DNA of 64,000 bases from Asterias amurensis (Eukaryota > Echinodermata > Asteroidea > Forcipulatida > Asteriidae), in assembly GCF_032118995.1 (NCBI RefSeq), contig NC_092650.1, positions 13,886,501 to 13,950,500 on the forward strand, given 5' to 3'. Position 1 is the first letter of the stretch. Each line of letters starts with the position of its first letter. The notes under the pieces are model-generated. The model ran no database searches. It was not told where the DNA came from and saw only the letters and a list, made by a program, of their open reading frames with translations. This document shows, in pieces, positions 1-11,063 of the stretch. The position numbers and the translations under genes are program-made.

Positions 1-1566
1 GATTTACTTCTACCACAAACCAGGACTTAAAAGAAGGTTTTACTTCTACCTCAAACCAAGACTTTAAAGAAAGTTTTAATTTTACCACACACCAGGACTT
101 AAAAAAAGTTTTACTTTTACCACAAACCAGGACTTAAAAAAGAAAGTTTTACTTCTACCACAAACCAAGACTTTAAAGAAAGTTCTACTTCTACCACAAA
201 CCAAGACTTAAAAGAAAGATTTACTTCTACCACAAACCAAGACTTTAAAGAAAGTTTTACTTTTACCGCAAACCAGGACTTAAAAGAAAGTTGTACTTTT
301 ACCACAAACCAGGACTTAAAAAAGAAAGTTTTACTTCTACCACAAACCAAGACTTTAAAAAAAGTTTTACTTTTACCACAAACCAGGACTTAAAAGCAAG
401 TTTTACTTTTACCACAAACCAGGACTTAAAAGAAAGTTTTACTTCTACCACAAACCAAGACTTAAAGGAAAGTTTTACTTCTACCACAAACCAGGACTTT
501 AAAGAAAGTTTTACTTCTACCACAAACCAGGACTTAAAAGAAGGTTTTACTTTTACCTCGAACCAAGACTTTAAAGAAAGTTTTACTTTTACCACAAACC
601 AGGACTTAAAAAAGAAAGTTTTACTTCTACCACAAACCAAGACTTTAAAGAAAGTTCTACTTCTACCACAAACCAAGACTTAAAAGAAAGATTTACTTCT
701 ACCACAAACCAAGACTTTAAAGAAAGTTTTACTTTTACCGCAAACCAGGACTTAAAAGAAAGTTGTACTTTTACCACAAACCAGGACTTAAAAAAGAAAG
801 TTTTACTTCTACCACAAACCAAGACTTTAAAAAAAGTTTTACTTTTACCACAAACCAGGACTTAAAAGCAAGTTTTACTTTTACCACAAACCAGGACTTA
901 AAAGAAAGTTTTACTTCTACCACAAACCAAGACTTAAAGGAAAGTTTTACTTCTACCACAAACCAGGACTTTAAAGAAAGTTTTACTTCTACCACAAACC
1001 AGGACTTAAAAGAAGGTTTTACTTTTACCTCGAACCAAGACTTTAAAGAAAGTTTTACTTTTACCACAAACCAGGACTTAAAAAAGAAAGTTTTACTTCT
1101 ACCACAAACCAAGACTTTAAAGAAAGTTCTACTTCTACCACAAACCAAGACTTAAAAGAAAGATTTACTTCTACCACAAACCAGGACTTAAAAGAGGGTT
1201 TTACTTCTACCTCAAACCAAGACTTTAAAGAAAGTTTTACTTTTACCACAAACCAGGACTTAAAAGAAAGTTGTACTTTTACCACAAACCAGGACTTAAA
1301 AAAGAAAGTTTTACTTCTACCACAAACCAAGACTTTAAAAAAAGTTTTACTTTTACCACAAACCAGGACTTAAAAGAAAGTTTTACTTCTACCACAAACC
1401 AATACTTAAAAGCAAGTTTTACTTTTACCAAAAACCAGGACTTAAAAGAAAGTTTTACTTCTACCACAAACCAAGACTTAAAGGAAAGTTTTACTTCTAC
1501 CACAAACCAGGACTTTAAAGAAAGTTTTACTTCTACCACAAACCAGGACTTAAAAGTTTTACTTTG
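1..1566. repeat. 36-bp minisatellite with 472-bp higher-order repeat
   Basis: About 43 tandem monomers of roughly 36 bp, each carrying the core ACCACAAACCA followed by AGACTTAAAAGA-like sequence, fill the window from base 1 to about 1566. Positions 117-350 recur at 589-822, and 291-683 recur at 763-1155, so a block of 13 monomers (472 bp) is itself repeated. A third block from about 1061 carries one extra monomer. Because 36 is a multiple of 3, both strands read as open 12-residue repeats. Some monomers are 38 bp, and these break the frame within each block, which argues against translation. The array lies in the intron before the adenylate cyclase terminal exon and continues off the left edge. 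Confidence 0.95.
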
Positions 1567-1878
1567 GACCTGATGAAAGCTTTTGCCAATATAATATCAA
1601 CTCTGGATCACAATTACTTTGAGTAGTAAAATAAAAATAAAAACTTGTTTTCATTAAAGTGGTCCAGTGAATTATGGACAATATTTACATACAAAATATT
1701 TAGGAACAGGTCATGGCATATTATTTTAATTCTTGCAGTTGACGATATCTCAACTAAAGTGTATCTAAGAAGAGGGCGCTCTATTGTTGCAACTTCTATT
1801 TAACTCTGCAATTTTTGTTGCCAAAGTCATTAGCAATCTACTAATTACTCTGCCTCCCTCTGCACATTCAATTCTTAG
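1567..1878. other. Intron remainder, no gene seen
   Basis: This AT-rich sequence lies between the satellite and the adenylate cyclase terminal exon. It ends in a pyrimidine-rich acceptor (ATTCTTAG) at 1878. No coding signal or repeat family was recognised. Confidence 0.6.
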
Positions 1879-2040
1879 GTGACTGAAGCCACAGCCACAG
1901 TGCTTATGGACTTTGGCTATTTCTGTGAGAGCAGAGGCTTTGTGACCGTCAAGGGGAAGGGCAAACTGAAGACATACCTCGTCAAACGAGTAACACGCTC
2001 AATTTCCCAGTCAACAAATCTCAGCTCTGCCTACTCATGA
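1879..2040 (+). CDS. Adenylate cyclase, terminal coding exon (C2 domain end)
   Basis: Terminal exon of a class III transmembrane adenylate cyclase, the plasma-membrane enzyme that makes cAMP from ATP. An acceptor ATTCTTAG precedes 1879. The frame is phase 0 and runs 53 codons to TGA at 2038-2040. It begins VTEATATVL and contains RGFVTVKGKGKLKTYLV. The V-KGKG-LKTY motif is the conserved end of the second catalytic domain (C2). The short serine-rich tail (RSISQS) resembles the ADCY2/4/7 group more than other isoforms, but the isoform is an inference. All other exons, including both membrane cassettes and the C1 domain, lie left of the window. A possible poly(A) signal (AATAAA) is at 3134-3139, which would give a 3' UTR of about 1.1 kb carrying two foldback repeats. 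Confidence 0.9.
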   Translation: MTEATATVLMDFGYFCESRGFVTVKGKGKLKTYLVKRVTRSISQSTNLSSAYS

Positions 2041-2247
2041 CCAAAATGAACAACTCCGACGCTTTTAGAGAGTCTACTGTTTAGTAACTAAATTCTGGTT
2101 TTAGATGTTCACAATTATATAAATACAGGAGTTTATTCAAGTGAAATTATATCATTTTGTACAAATTATATGAATCATAACTCCTAAAAGAAGTTATTCT
2201 TAAACTGTTGTTGGATAAGAATGAATGAATGTCCACAGTAAGTTAAG

Positions 2248-2398
2248 TCAATGGGGGATGTTTAAGACGCTAGGTGGCAGCATTTCGACCAGGTAAACCC
2301 ACTGTTCCTGGTTGTGTGCGCATGCTTAGAACAACCGTATCAATGGGTATTTACCTGGTAAGTCTGCTGCCACCTAGCATTCCAAAGTCTCCCATTGA
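2248..2398. repeat. Short foldback with inverted AGGTGGCAG motifs
   Basis: The left arm (CAATGGGGGATG then GCTAGGTGGCAGCA) and the right arm (TGCTGCCACCTAGC then CTCCCATTG) are inverted copies about 30 bp long around a ~90-bp spacer. It lies in the putative 3' UTR of the adenylate cyclase. Confidence 0.75.
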
Positions 2399-2472
2399 TT
2401 TTGGCTTGTCGTGGAATGATGGTACACATCATTTCAGTTGCATGCGCACTAGTGGAGGTGTGCTCACACTAA

Positions 2473-3107
2473 GGGTATGTTCAGACAAAGTACTAAGTTA
2501 GACCCGAACCGATTTAACTTTCGAGGTGGTGGTAAAAAAGTTGTTCCCCTTGCGTTCAGACAGCACTGAGTTAAACCTGATACGGTTTATCTTTGGTTTT
2601 AAGAGGTCAAAGCAAACGTGACCCCGTTACTCTAACTCCCGGTTTATTGTCCTGTTCATTGGTCACTGTGTGTTTACGAAATGATAACGGAGGTCAATGA
2701 GTCGTCTGTTGTGAATAGAACGATCCATTAAGCTCCGCCCCATTGCGTATTGACCAATAACATTGTAACAGAGGTCTGACAAATACGTGGGTGTATCTTG
2801 GCGCGCACGGCAGAGTTGTACAAAAAGGCATCGGAGAGCCCCACGTGTTCTTGCTCACACGTGCATCGTGGGCGGAGCCTACTGGATCGGTCTATTAACC
2901 CAGATGTGGTCTTTTTTATTCTGTCCACACACAGTGTTTAAAGATTAACCCTGAGCGGTCTAAAGGAGAAAAAAAACTCGCTGGACAGTCTATCTTTTGT
3001 GGGTTGAACTTGATTGGGTCTAATTGTAACTAGACAAACAGAGTTGAACTCGATCGAGTTGATTCATGAGTTATTAAACGAACTTTAGTACTGTGTCTGA
3101 ACCATCT
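2473..3107. mobile_element. Non-autonomous DNA transposon with imperfect ~22-bp inverted ends
   Basis: The left end reads GTTCAGACAAAGTACTAA. The reverse complement of the right end reads GTTCAGACACAGTACTAA. No transposase-like frame was found in the 635 bp between them. The interior is richer in CpG than its flanks. The superfamily was not determined. Confidence 0.6.
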
Positions 3108-3133
3108 CAAACAGATGAACTTGAATAACAAGC

Positions 3134-3139
3134 AATAAA
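3134..3139 (+). terminator. Candidate poly(A) signal AATAAA
   Basis: A canonical hexamer, the first clear one downstream of the adenylate cyclase stop codon, followed by a GT-rich stretch. The assignment to that gene is inferred from position only. Confidence 0.35.
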
Positions 3140-3845
3140 TGCTTGTAGTGCTCAGTCTGATGCCAAACCCTTTATCGACAAATAATGGTTATTGATAACA
3201 ACAGTGGAAATGTGTATCAGGAACGAGCATTACAAAAGCACTGAAGTTTCTTAACATTTGTGAAAGTTCAACAGTATTTCGTGAAATCTTGATGTAGATA
3301 AATCAACGCTAAATTAATGAACATTTTGTGCATTGCCTTTGATATGTAGAGGAAACTCACATTTGTTGAAAGTAATTTTTTAATTTCTTGTGGTAAAAAT
3401 TATAAAAACAAAAGTGTGTGATCACATAATATTTTATTTGTTTTAGTATTAACTACTGCAAAGTTATCCAAACATTTGAATTGGTAACTGATTTTCCTTT
3501 CTGTTTAGAAATGTAAAAAAACTGCTTTCTCAGTATTTCTTTTTTTTATATGATTTAATTTAAAGAGTTGTACATATCACGTTTTAAATTAGATTTTCGA
3601 TGTGCAAGAATCTTACTAGTTTTATTTATTTGAAGGGTTTTTGTTTAGGATATTAATTAAAGTGCCTTGTTTTATTGATAGGTTAAGTTAAAATACTCTA
3701 CATAACAGTGCTGAAGTTGTATAAAAGTGTAAATATTAAATAGGTTGTATGCGGTTGTAGTTGTTATACGCCAGGTATTGCAGAAGAAGTTGAAGAATTT
3801 TAAAAACAAACAAGAAACCACATCAAATCTTTTGGTTTCCGTAGC

Positions 3846-5118
3846 CTAGCCTTGACTCAAGTCTGACTTTTTGATCAGCATTTCTCAAGCCGTCCTGTTG
3901 TATGTTATTTTGCTACCCAATGGGCCAATGCCATCAAGTACATGTCAAATAAGACTATAAGCTTTTGACTATAGCAGAGTCTTTACTAGCCTGAACGTCT
4001 GACGTCATTCTTTGAGGCTTGTGAATAACGCCAGAGACCGGCCTCAAAAATTGCAAAACTGGTGTGTAGTTTGACCTCTGACCTCGATCATTTCACATAC
4101 AGATACGCAGTCAAACTCCATTGCAGACATGAGAGCACTGACTATTTGGGCATCTAATGTCACTGCACGTATCCAATGATATCAGTGTATCCAATGGAAT
4201 CACTGGATCATAGCGGCAGGGACCTGTCTTTATCCTTGCGGATAAAGACAGGGGCCCAGTCTAAGTCTTTACTAACTGCAACTGCAAACTGTCAGATGCT
4301 TTAGTCTTTGAAAAAACAAATTAGCTGTTTCAGCCAACACCTCCTGTGCTATAGACCTTTATCACGGTGCAGCCATCTTGAATTTCTCCCAATGATACCA
4401 ATGTTACCAAATCGAGGCTGGAAGAACAAATTAGTCTGGTTCCTAATAGCAAAACAATACCCAGGTCAAAATTCCAGTTGAACCTAGTTAAACTGGGTTT
4501 AACTAAAACTAGTTGAAAACCAGTTGATAAACTAGTTAAACACAGTTAAAACCAGTTGGTTTAATATGGAAAATGGACAGAAACCAACTGGTTTAAAATC
4601 TAAACCTAGTTCAACACAGTTAAACCTAGTCCAAACCAGTTGGTTAATATGGAAAATGGACGAGTTTGGTCACTATCCAGTTGAACCAGTTGACCCCAGT
4701 TAACTGGGTTCAACTGGAATTTTGACCTGGGTAATTAGCATTCATAATTGTTATTCGATACAAGGAACATTAACCAAGATAGAGGCAGTATGATGAAGGT
4801 CTATAAGTGACCCCAGAGTCTTCTCAAAGGCTTACTATAAACTACCACAGAATCGTTAACCTTTGAGAAAGAATTAGGCGTTTCAGACAGCTGCCAACGT
4901 GTACCTCCTTTGGTATGCAAACCTTGTTAATGGCCTGAGATTTCGAGCTAGCAGAGAATTTGTCAAAGGCTCACTATAAATAGTCAGAATCTTTAGTCTT
5001 TGAGAAAGACTCTGCTAGGGTTGACAGTTTTGCCTTGTTGTTGGCATGGAATTGGCATGCATTGTGGAAAGGAAACTGAACTGTATACCAAGCAGGGTCA
5101 GACTTGAGTCAAGGCTAG
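3846..5118. mobile_element. 1.27-kb element with 22-bp perfect inverted ends
   Basis: CTAGCCTTGACTCAAGTCTG at 3846 is matched exactly in reverse complement at the right end (5097-5118). Internal stretches are also loosely inverted, for example around AGAGTCTTTACTAGC near 3977 and AAAGACTCTGCTAG near 5005. No coding frame is seen. A smaller foldback (4458-4733) is nested inside. Confidence 0.7.
4458..4733. mobile_element. Foldback MITE nested in the larger element
   Basis: Inverted ends begin TACCCAGGTCAAAATTCCAG and continue to about 26 bp, matched exactly at the right end. The interior is a run of degenerate AACCAGTTGGTTTAA-type repeats with two copies of TTAATATGGAAAATGGAC. Confidence 0.8.
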
Positions 5119-6482
5119 TTTTCCTGTGAAGTTTCAACTGCTTATGTGATCCTTATGAAAATTTTACTTTCCCTTAAAAGGAGTATGCATGAGATTGCAT
5201 GTGCCAAAGACGTCTTGTACAAAAACATTTAAACAACTGTTTTTTTCTTGTTTGATAAATCATGATTAATTTGAAAGCTTCCAAGGTCGAGCTTGTCCTC
5301 CAAAAGAGATTTTTATTATTTAAAAGAAATTGTTATTTTAACTTTAGAAACATGACATTTATACTGATGAAGTTGATATTGACGCTACTAGAATGTCCTA
5401 CCACCACTAGCTCAAACTGTTTCAAAATGCAATTGGCAACTTGCAGAATCTAAATAAGAACTTCACATGCCAGAGGGGAATAGGACGTACACTAGTTACC
5501 AAATTATGCCAGTCAATATATAACACAGGTTTTGTAGTTGCTGTTCATGGTTCAAGTCAAGAGAGGGCGCTGAAACCGGGCTCTGTTTTCAAAGACTAGT
5601 GCCCACTCGAGAACTTATCCACCAAACACGTGTGCGCATTATTATCACTAGACTATTTTAGTTCATCGACAGTGTTTCAGTGTACCAGAATACAGAACAA
5701 GCAAGAAATGTGTTATAATATCAGATAGAGGTTCTTTTGCACTGACATCATGTATACATTCTCTTTAGTTAGTGTATTGTTTTGAGAAGGCGAACCAAAG
5801 GTTCACTCAACATTTTGAACCAGTACACTGTGTCTGTCATGGAGAATGGTCAATGGATCCTAAAGTGTTGCTAAAAAAATGCCATGGATGATTGCCAGTG
5901 GTTTCTTTGGTAAAATAACTTGATTCCGTACTTTAATTTGAGGGATCTTTCAGCAAAATACATTTTTCAAAGGTGCTCATCTGTACCAATACAAGTCTGC
6001 TTCAGGATTACTAATCCTTTTCCAAATGCCCTTGCGGGATTATTTGCAGCAAAAAAGTAAACCTTTTTCTAGCCATTAAATAGTTGTTTTATCAGTGAAA
6101 CTCTGTATTGATACCCTTGCAACATTTTCTCATTTTAATGGCTCATATCTTTTGTTGACTAATGCTGAAACAAACCTCTGGAATGTTAGTACATATGTAA
6201 TTGCCAGAGGGTATCCAAGTTGGTCATTTTAACCCCAGGAGAGAGATAAAATACCTCATCACAATGCAGTTTAATCTGACGTTCCCCTGGTATCATCAAT
6301 GAACTTGGTCTTGGTGGGAGATGTTCATTTTGTTACTGTAGTCATCGATATCGCAACACGAATTAATATCTTTATCAAACAAACATCTGGATCAAAGATT
6401 CGTTGACTTGAACACTGAGTTTAAATCATAACTAATAACTCATGTCATAACTCATTGCTAGGAATGACAACTACATGTGATA
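5119..6482. other. Unannotated intergenic stretch
   Basis: AT-rich sequence with scattered short open frames of random character. No splice-bounded exon, RNA gene or repeat family was recognised. Confidence 0.5.
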
Positions 6483-6860
6483 TTAAAGGCAGTGGACACT
6501 ATTGGTTACTTAAACTAATTATTAGAATAAAACCTTACTTGGTAATGAGTAATGGGGAGAGGTTGGTGGTATAAAACATTGTGAGAAACGGCTGTCTCTG
6601 AAGTGGAGTACTTTTTGAGAAAGAAGTAATTTTCCATGGATTGGATTTCGAGACCTCAGATTTAGAACTTGAGGTCTCAAAATCAAGCATCTGAAAGCAC
6701 ACAACTTCGTGTGGCAATGGTGTTTTTTCTTTCAATCTCGCAACTTCGATGACCGATTGAGCTCAAATTTTCACAGGTTTGTTATTTTATGCATATGTTG
6801 AGATACACCAAGTGAGAAGACTGGTCTTTGACAATTATCAATAGTGTCCATTGTCTTTAA
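6483..6860 (+). mobile_element. TTAA-flanked foldback MITE, family A
   Basis: Bounded by TTAA, with ends AGGCAGTGGACACTATTGG and AATAGTGTCCATTGTCT. The centre is the inverted hairpin GATTTCGAGACCTCAG / TGAGGTCTCAAAATC. This defines + orientation (ACTAATTATTAG side first). Confidence 0.9.
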
Positions 6861-7078
6861 CAGTGTCCTGGTAGTTTGACCTGGAGTCCGACAGTTAAAC
6901 ATTTATTTTTCAAACTCGAATCTCTCCACAGATGCCAATGGTTTCTTACAATGGTCAAGGGTTAAAAACCCACTTCAGGTGCCAATTTGTCTTATAGAGT
7001 GGTCACAGGTTCAAATCTCACCACAGGAATCCTCTGGGTTTATTGTTTATATTTACTCTACACTAGTGGATGTAGGGC

Positions 7079-7464
7079 TTAAAGGACACGTTGCCTTGGA
7101 TCGGTCGAGTTGGTCTATAAAAAGCGTTTGTAACCGTTTTTTATAAAAATGCACATGGTTGGAAAGATGTTTTAAAAGTAGAATACAATGATCCACACAA
7201 ACATGCCTCAAAATTGCGTGGTTTTTGTTTTACCTCGTCGACTAACACGGTCGGCCATTTATGGGAGTCAAATTTTTGACTCCCATAAATGGCCGACCGT
7301 GTTCGCACAGTAAAAGGAAAACCATGCAGTTTCGAGGCAAACTTGTGTGGATCATTGTATTCTACTTATAAAACATCTTTCCAACCATGTGCATTTTATA
7401 GAAAACGGTTACAAACGCTTTTTATAGACCAACTCGTCCGATCCAAGGCAACGTGTTCCTTTAA
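7079..7464. mobile_element. TTAA-flanked long-palindrome MITE, family B
   Basis: TTAA at both ends. The ends read AGGACACGTTGCCTTGGATC and the inverse. Arms of about 185 bp are nearly perfect inverted copies that meet at GGGAGTCAAATTTTTGACTCCC. No coding frame. Confidence 0.92.
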
Positions 7465-7849
7465 GTAAATTTTATTGGTCCATGCCCCCCCCCCCCAATC
7501 AATCAGGGTCAGTCATTATTTAGATTTCAATGTGTTGGTCTACAATCTCAGACTTCTTGGTCTACGGGCCACACTAATGACTATATGTCACAACATCATG
7601 TACAGATTTACCTCTTTTCAAGTACATAATACACTCATTATTTCATCACTTAATTCTATCCACACCTTTTCCTTGGAGACAACCAAAAATATCATAGTTT
7701 TAATGCATGCTTTTGCCAATTTTATAAAGTAATTTAATATTTAAGAACATATTTCAAGCTTTACAGATACCAAATATCATCATTACATACCATATGCGTT
7801 AAGGTAAGATATTGATAATGAGAAAATTACTGCAAGCGTTTTTCGGCAT

Positions 7850-7935
7850 TTAAAGCCATTGGACACTTTCGGTAAACAGTATTGTCCAAGGCCCACATTT
7901 CGTGTAGCACAACTTATATATAAAATAACATTATT
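7850..7935 (+). mobile_element. Family C MITE, left end only
   Basis: TTAAAGCCATTGGACACTTT and the following ~80 bp match the family C copies at 17096 and 32557. The element is truncated at ATAAAATAAC. Confidence 0.8.
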
Positions 7936-8111
7936 ATTATTAAATCATTGACTAAAACTTGAGACAATATCAGTGTAAGTTCACTGAAGTTAAAATAATT
8001 TTGTTAATTTTTTTAAAAGCAGAAATGGTTGTACAGTTATCCTTTCTTGCCATGCATGTTTGTCTTCCGTTTCAGATTAAAGTACAACACTGATTGGATC
8101 AATATTAATGG

Positions 8112-8117
8112 TTTATT
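8112..8117 (-). terminator. Candidate poly(A) signal AATAAA (- strand)
   Basis: The hexamer lies 27 bp beyond the stop codon of the candidate terminal exon 8144-8344 and supports that reading. Confidence 0.35.
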
Positions 8118-8143
8118 ACTTCATTGGTGCAATTACATTTCAC

Positions 8144-8344
8144 TCAAAATGTGTTCTGGTATGAGAAATAAACTGGCCCCATTCTTGTCTTGACAACCTG
8201 TGCTGTGATTGTACAGGTGACACAGGAAACCCAACAATGATTGTCGTAGCCTTTTCCGAATCTTGGCTTTGGCTCATTTTCTTTTCCTGTACACCCACAA
8301 AAATTGCCACAGTCAAAGTGCTTTTCCATGAAGATTGTTTTCTT
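8144..8344 (-). CDS. Candidate terminal exon of an unknown cysteine-rich protein
   Basis: Not recognised. On the - strand a strong pyrimidine tract (CTTTTTCTTTTTCTTTTTTA) leads to ATTTAG at 8350-8345. From 8344 a phase-0 frame of 66 codons runs to a stop at 8144. The first residues are KKTIFMEKHF and the last are GPVYFSYQNTF. Six cysteines lie in the middle (pattern C-x3-C-x-C, then C-x3-C-x2-C). AATAAA follows 27 bp after the stop. Splice signal, frame and poly(A) signal agree with a 3' terminal exon, but no upstream exon was found between here and POP4, and the cysteine pattern matches no family I know. It could be chance. Confidence 0.3.
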   Translation of the reverse strand, partial: KKTIFMEKHFDCGNFCGCTGKENEPKPRFGKGYDNHCWVSCVTCTITAQVVKTRMGPVYFSYQNTF

Positions 8345-9034
8345 CTAAATCGATTAAAAAAGAAAAAGAAAAAGGGAACCCTATTTTTAAAAAAATCAGG
8401 AAAATTCTTGAGGATGGCAATTCTTTACTACTCGAAAAAAAAAAAATTCCTTCGGCTCCGTCATAAATTTAGTAGCAGTGATCAGTGACAGTTTGAACAT
8501 TGTTGCCAACATCAAACGGGGCCCGGGATTCAGCTTAAGCTCAGACTTGAAAAAGACCACAGGAAGGCAAGGGTGGGTTGAAGGTACATGTCCAATGATT
8601 GGGGCTGTTATATGGTAGTTTGAAGGCTGATATCAGGTGTCTATTCACGATTCAAAAGTGATGAGATTTGGTTAAAATATATCTAGTTCAGTGTTATGAG
8701 CAAAAATGGTTAAGAGCAACGAGTGTGAAAAAAAAAGAAAGTAGAAATACCTTAAGAAAACAAAGTAAGGACAAATAAGTCTTTCTGTCCACCTTGATTG
8801 CCTTTAGTAATAATCACATACCAAAAGTTTGTAAATGAGTATTTTTTTCTTCTAAACTGGATATCCCATATTCTTTACTCCTGTTAAACTTTACAGCAAA
8901 ATTGCCTTTGGTCATTCCAGTGAAGAACATGTGTATGTTTATTGCCAAGCTCGGAGTATTTCTAATGTTCACTCATTACTTAAAAGTTGCAACAAAATTG
9001 TATGGCCCTTGCAGTTCTAACAAACCTTACATCT
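8345..9034. other. Unannotated intergenic stretch
   Basis: Low-complexity A-rich tracts and random short frames; nothing recognised. Confidence 0.5.
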
Positions 9035-9416
9035 TTAAAGGCAGTGGACACTATTGGTAATTACTCAAAATAATTATTAGCATAAAACCTTACTTGGTAA
9101 CGAGTAATGGGGAGTGGTTGGTACATGTAGTATAAAACGGGTCCCTCTGAAGTGACGTAGTTTTCGAGAAAGAAGTAATTTTCCACAAATTTGATTTCGA
9201 GACCTCAAGTTTAGAATTTGAGGTCTCAAAATCAAGCATCTGAAAGCACACAACTTCGTGTGACAAGGGTGTTTTTTCTTTCATTATTATCTCGCAACTT
9301 AGATGACCAATTGAGCTCAAATTTTCACAGGTTGGTTATTTTACGTATAATGAGATACACCAAGTGAGAAGACTGCATGGTCTTTGACAATTACCAATAT
9401 TGTCCACTGTCTTTAA
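9035..9416 (+). mobile_element. Family A MITE
   Basis: TTAA-bounded full copy in + orientation. The central hairpin GATTTCGAGACCTCAAG is intact. Confidence 0.92.
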
Positions 9417-10245
9417 GGTCAATGGTGCCAGAGTATTTACACAAAGCTCTTCTTGTATAAATTAAAATTCAGGTTATGACACCACATACCAATACAAATG
9501 AACCACACAATTTGTCAGCCATTTTGCTTTAAAACAATGTGTGTTGCTTACTCGCTGCCACACAATAGTTGGCAGAAGTGTAGCTACTAGAAATCTTGTG
9601 ACACAGAGCAGAAATTAAGCAAATGACTCTCTCTAAATACACAGTCCTCAAGTAAGGAACAAAATTGCAAAACTTGTAACATTGAAAATATGTAAAATAT
9701 ATAGAATGCACAAATGTTGGCGTTGGTACACAATAGTATACATATGTAAATAAATTATATATTAGAGAAAAACAAATTATTAAAAACAAGTAGTAAGGAG
9801 GTTGTCAGTGTTTTGCAAAGTACAATTTTTTTAATTTTTAGATAGGGTCTGAAACTATTAACACCCAATGTCCCAAACCAGTTCATTAACACAAACATAT
9901 CTATTTTTGACTTGGGGGGAGGGGGGGGGTAGGAAACAGGTTACCAGTCAGAATGCAACATGTTTTGCTTGTAACTGGTTCCCTGCTACTGATTTGTCAA
10001 TGCATTTAAACTTTCACTTCATTACTAGTAGCTGTATATATTCAGTATGCAGTAACACAATTTCTTGACATTATCAACTTTGCTGTGTAGAATTGTTCTT
10101 ATATAAGAACATTTTCCTGCTGTTTATCTACTGTCTGCTTACAATGATTACAGCAGGATAGTCACTGTTGTGGAGTAGAAACCAGGAGATTAGTTCAGGT
10201 AAGCTCTAGTCTTGCTTTTTATCTACTACCACAGATGTATAATTT
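9417..10245. other. Unannotated intergenic stretch
   Basis: AT-rich, with one G run near 9905. A 86-codon - strand frame at 9529-9789 is rich in F, Y and C and looks non-coding. Nothing else recognised. Confidence 0.5.
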
Positions 10246-10742
10246 GGTTTGCGGTAACACCATGTGTGTATCTACTTGCCAGGTAGAGTTTGTTCTTTAG
10301 AGAACTGTCTTGCTTTATTCTACTGCCGCAGAGTAGATATTCGGGGGTTCGGGACACTTCTTCTCAGTTCTAGAAAGAACTGTCATGCTTTTTAAACTAT
10401 TACCCAGGGGGATGGTATAGAAAATAGGCTACTGCTTCAGTCTCCTGACGATAACTAGAGCAAGCTAGTCAAATAGACCAATTTAAAAACCGACTCCGCG
10501 GTAGTACAGTTAATCACGATCCTATTAAAGCTGTAGTGTAGTAGTCCTAGCCTATTTTCTATCCACCCGGGTGATAGTTAAATAAAAATAAAAAAGCAGG
10601 ACAGTTTTTTTTCTGAACTGAGAAGTCTCCCAAACCTCCAAACATCTACATGTACTCCGCGGTAGTAGAATAAAGCAAGACAGTTCTCTAAGAACAAACT
10701 CTACCTGGCTAGGTAGATACACACATGGTGTTACCGCAAACC
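10246..10742. mobile_element. Foldback element, GGTTTGCGGTAACACCATG family
   Basis: The left arm starts GGTTTGCGGTAACACCATG and is repeated inverted at 10724-10742. Arms of about 150 bp (TAGAGTTTGTTCTTTAGAGA and its complement) flank a ~200-bp core. The end module recurs in the elements at 12080 and 58013. Confidence 0.85.
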
Positions 10743-10895
10743 AAATATATATTGATACCTCACCATGCAATGCCTCAAATCCTATATACTACAGATATGT
10801 TTTGAAAATCTCAGAGACTACCTAGTTGGGACAAGAACTTGTCTTGCTTTTTATTTACTGACTCGGAGTATATCTAAGAAAATCATGAGATCTTA

Positions 10896-10985
10896 TTTCA
10901 CAGGACTTGGGGGAAGTACCGAGTATACAGTGCTAACATACATCTGTGTACTGGTAAAAACCAAAATTAATATATTCTTTATCTA
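10896..10985 (+). mobile_element. SINE tail fragment (family S1)
   Basis: TTTCACAGGACTTGGGGGAA and the following ~80 bp match the body of the SINEs at 11064 and 59322, without the tRNA-like head. Confidence 0.7.
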
Positions 10986-11063
10986 GATGCAAATTTTACA
11001 TCTATTATATCATTGCGGTACCCGCTGCCAAAACATTGGAATCTAACTGCCTCTAGCTACCGG

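Noticed and set aside
1..1566. CRISPR-like array
   Set aside because: Monomers are contiguous with no unique spacers, and the context is animal genomic DNA.
291..1573. Long + strand repeat protein of FTSTTNQDLKE units
   Set aside because: The same bases are open on the opposite strand, the period is a multiple of three, and 38-bp monomers shift the frame within each block. Satellite DNA explains it.
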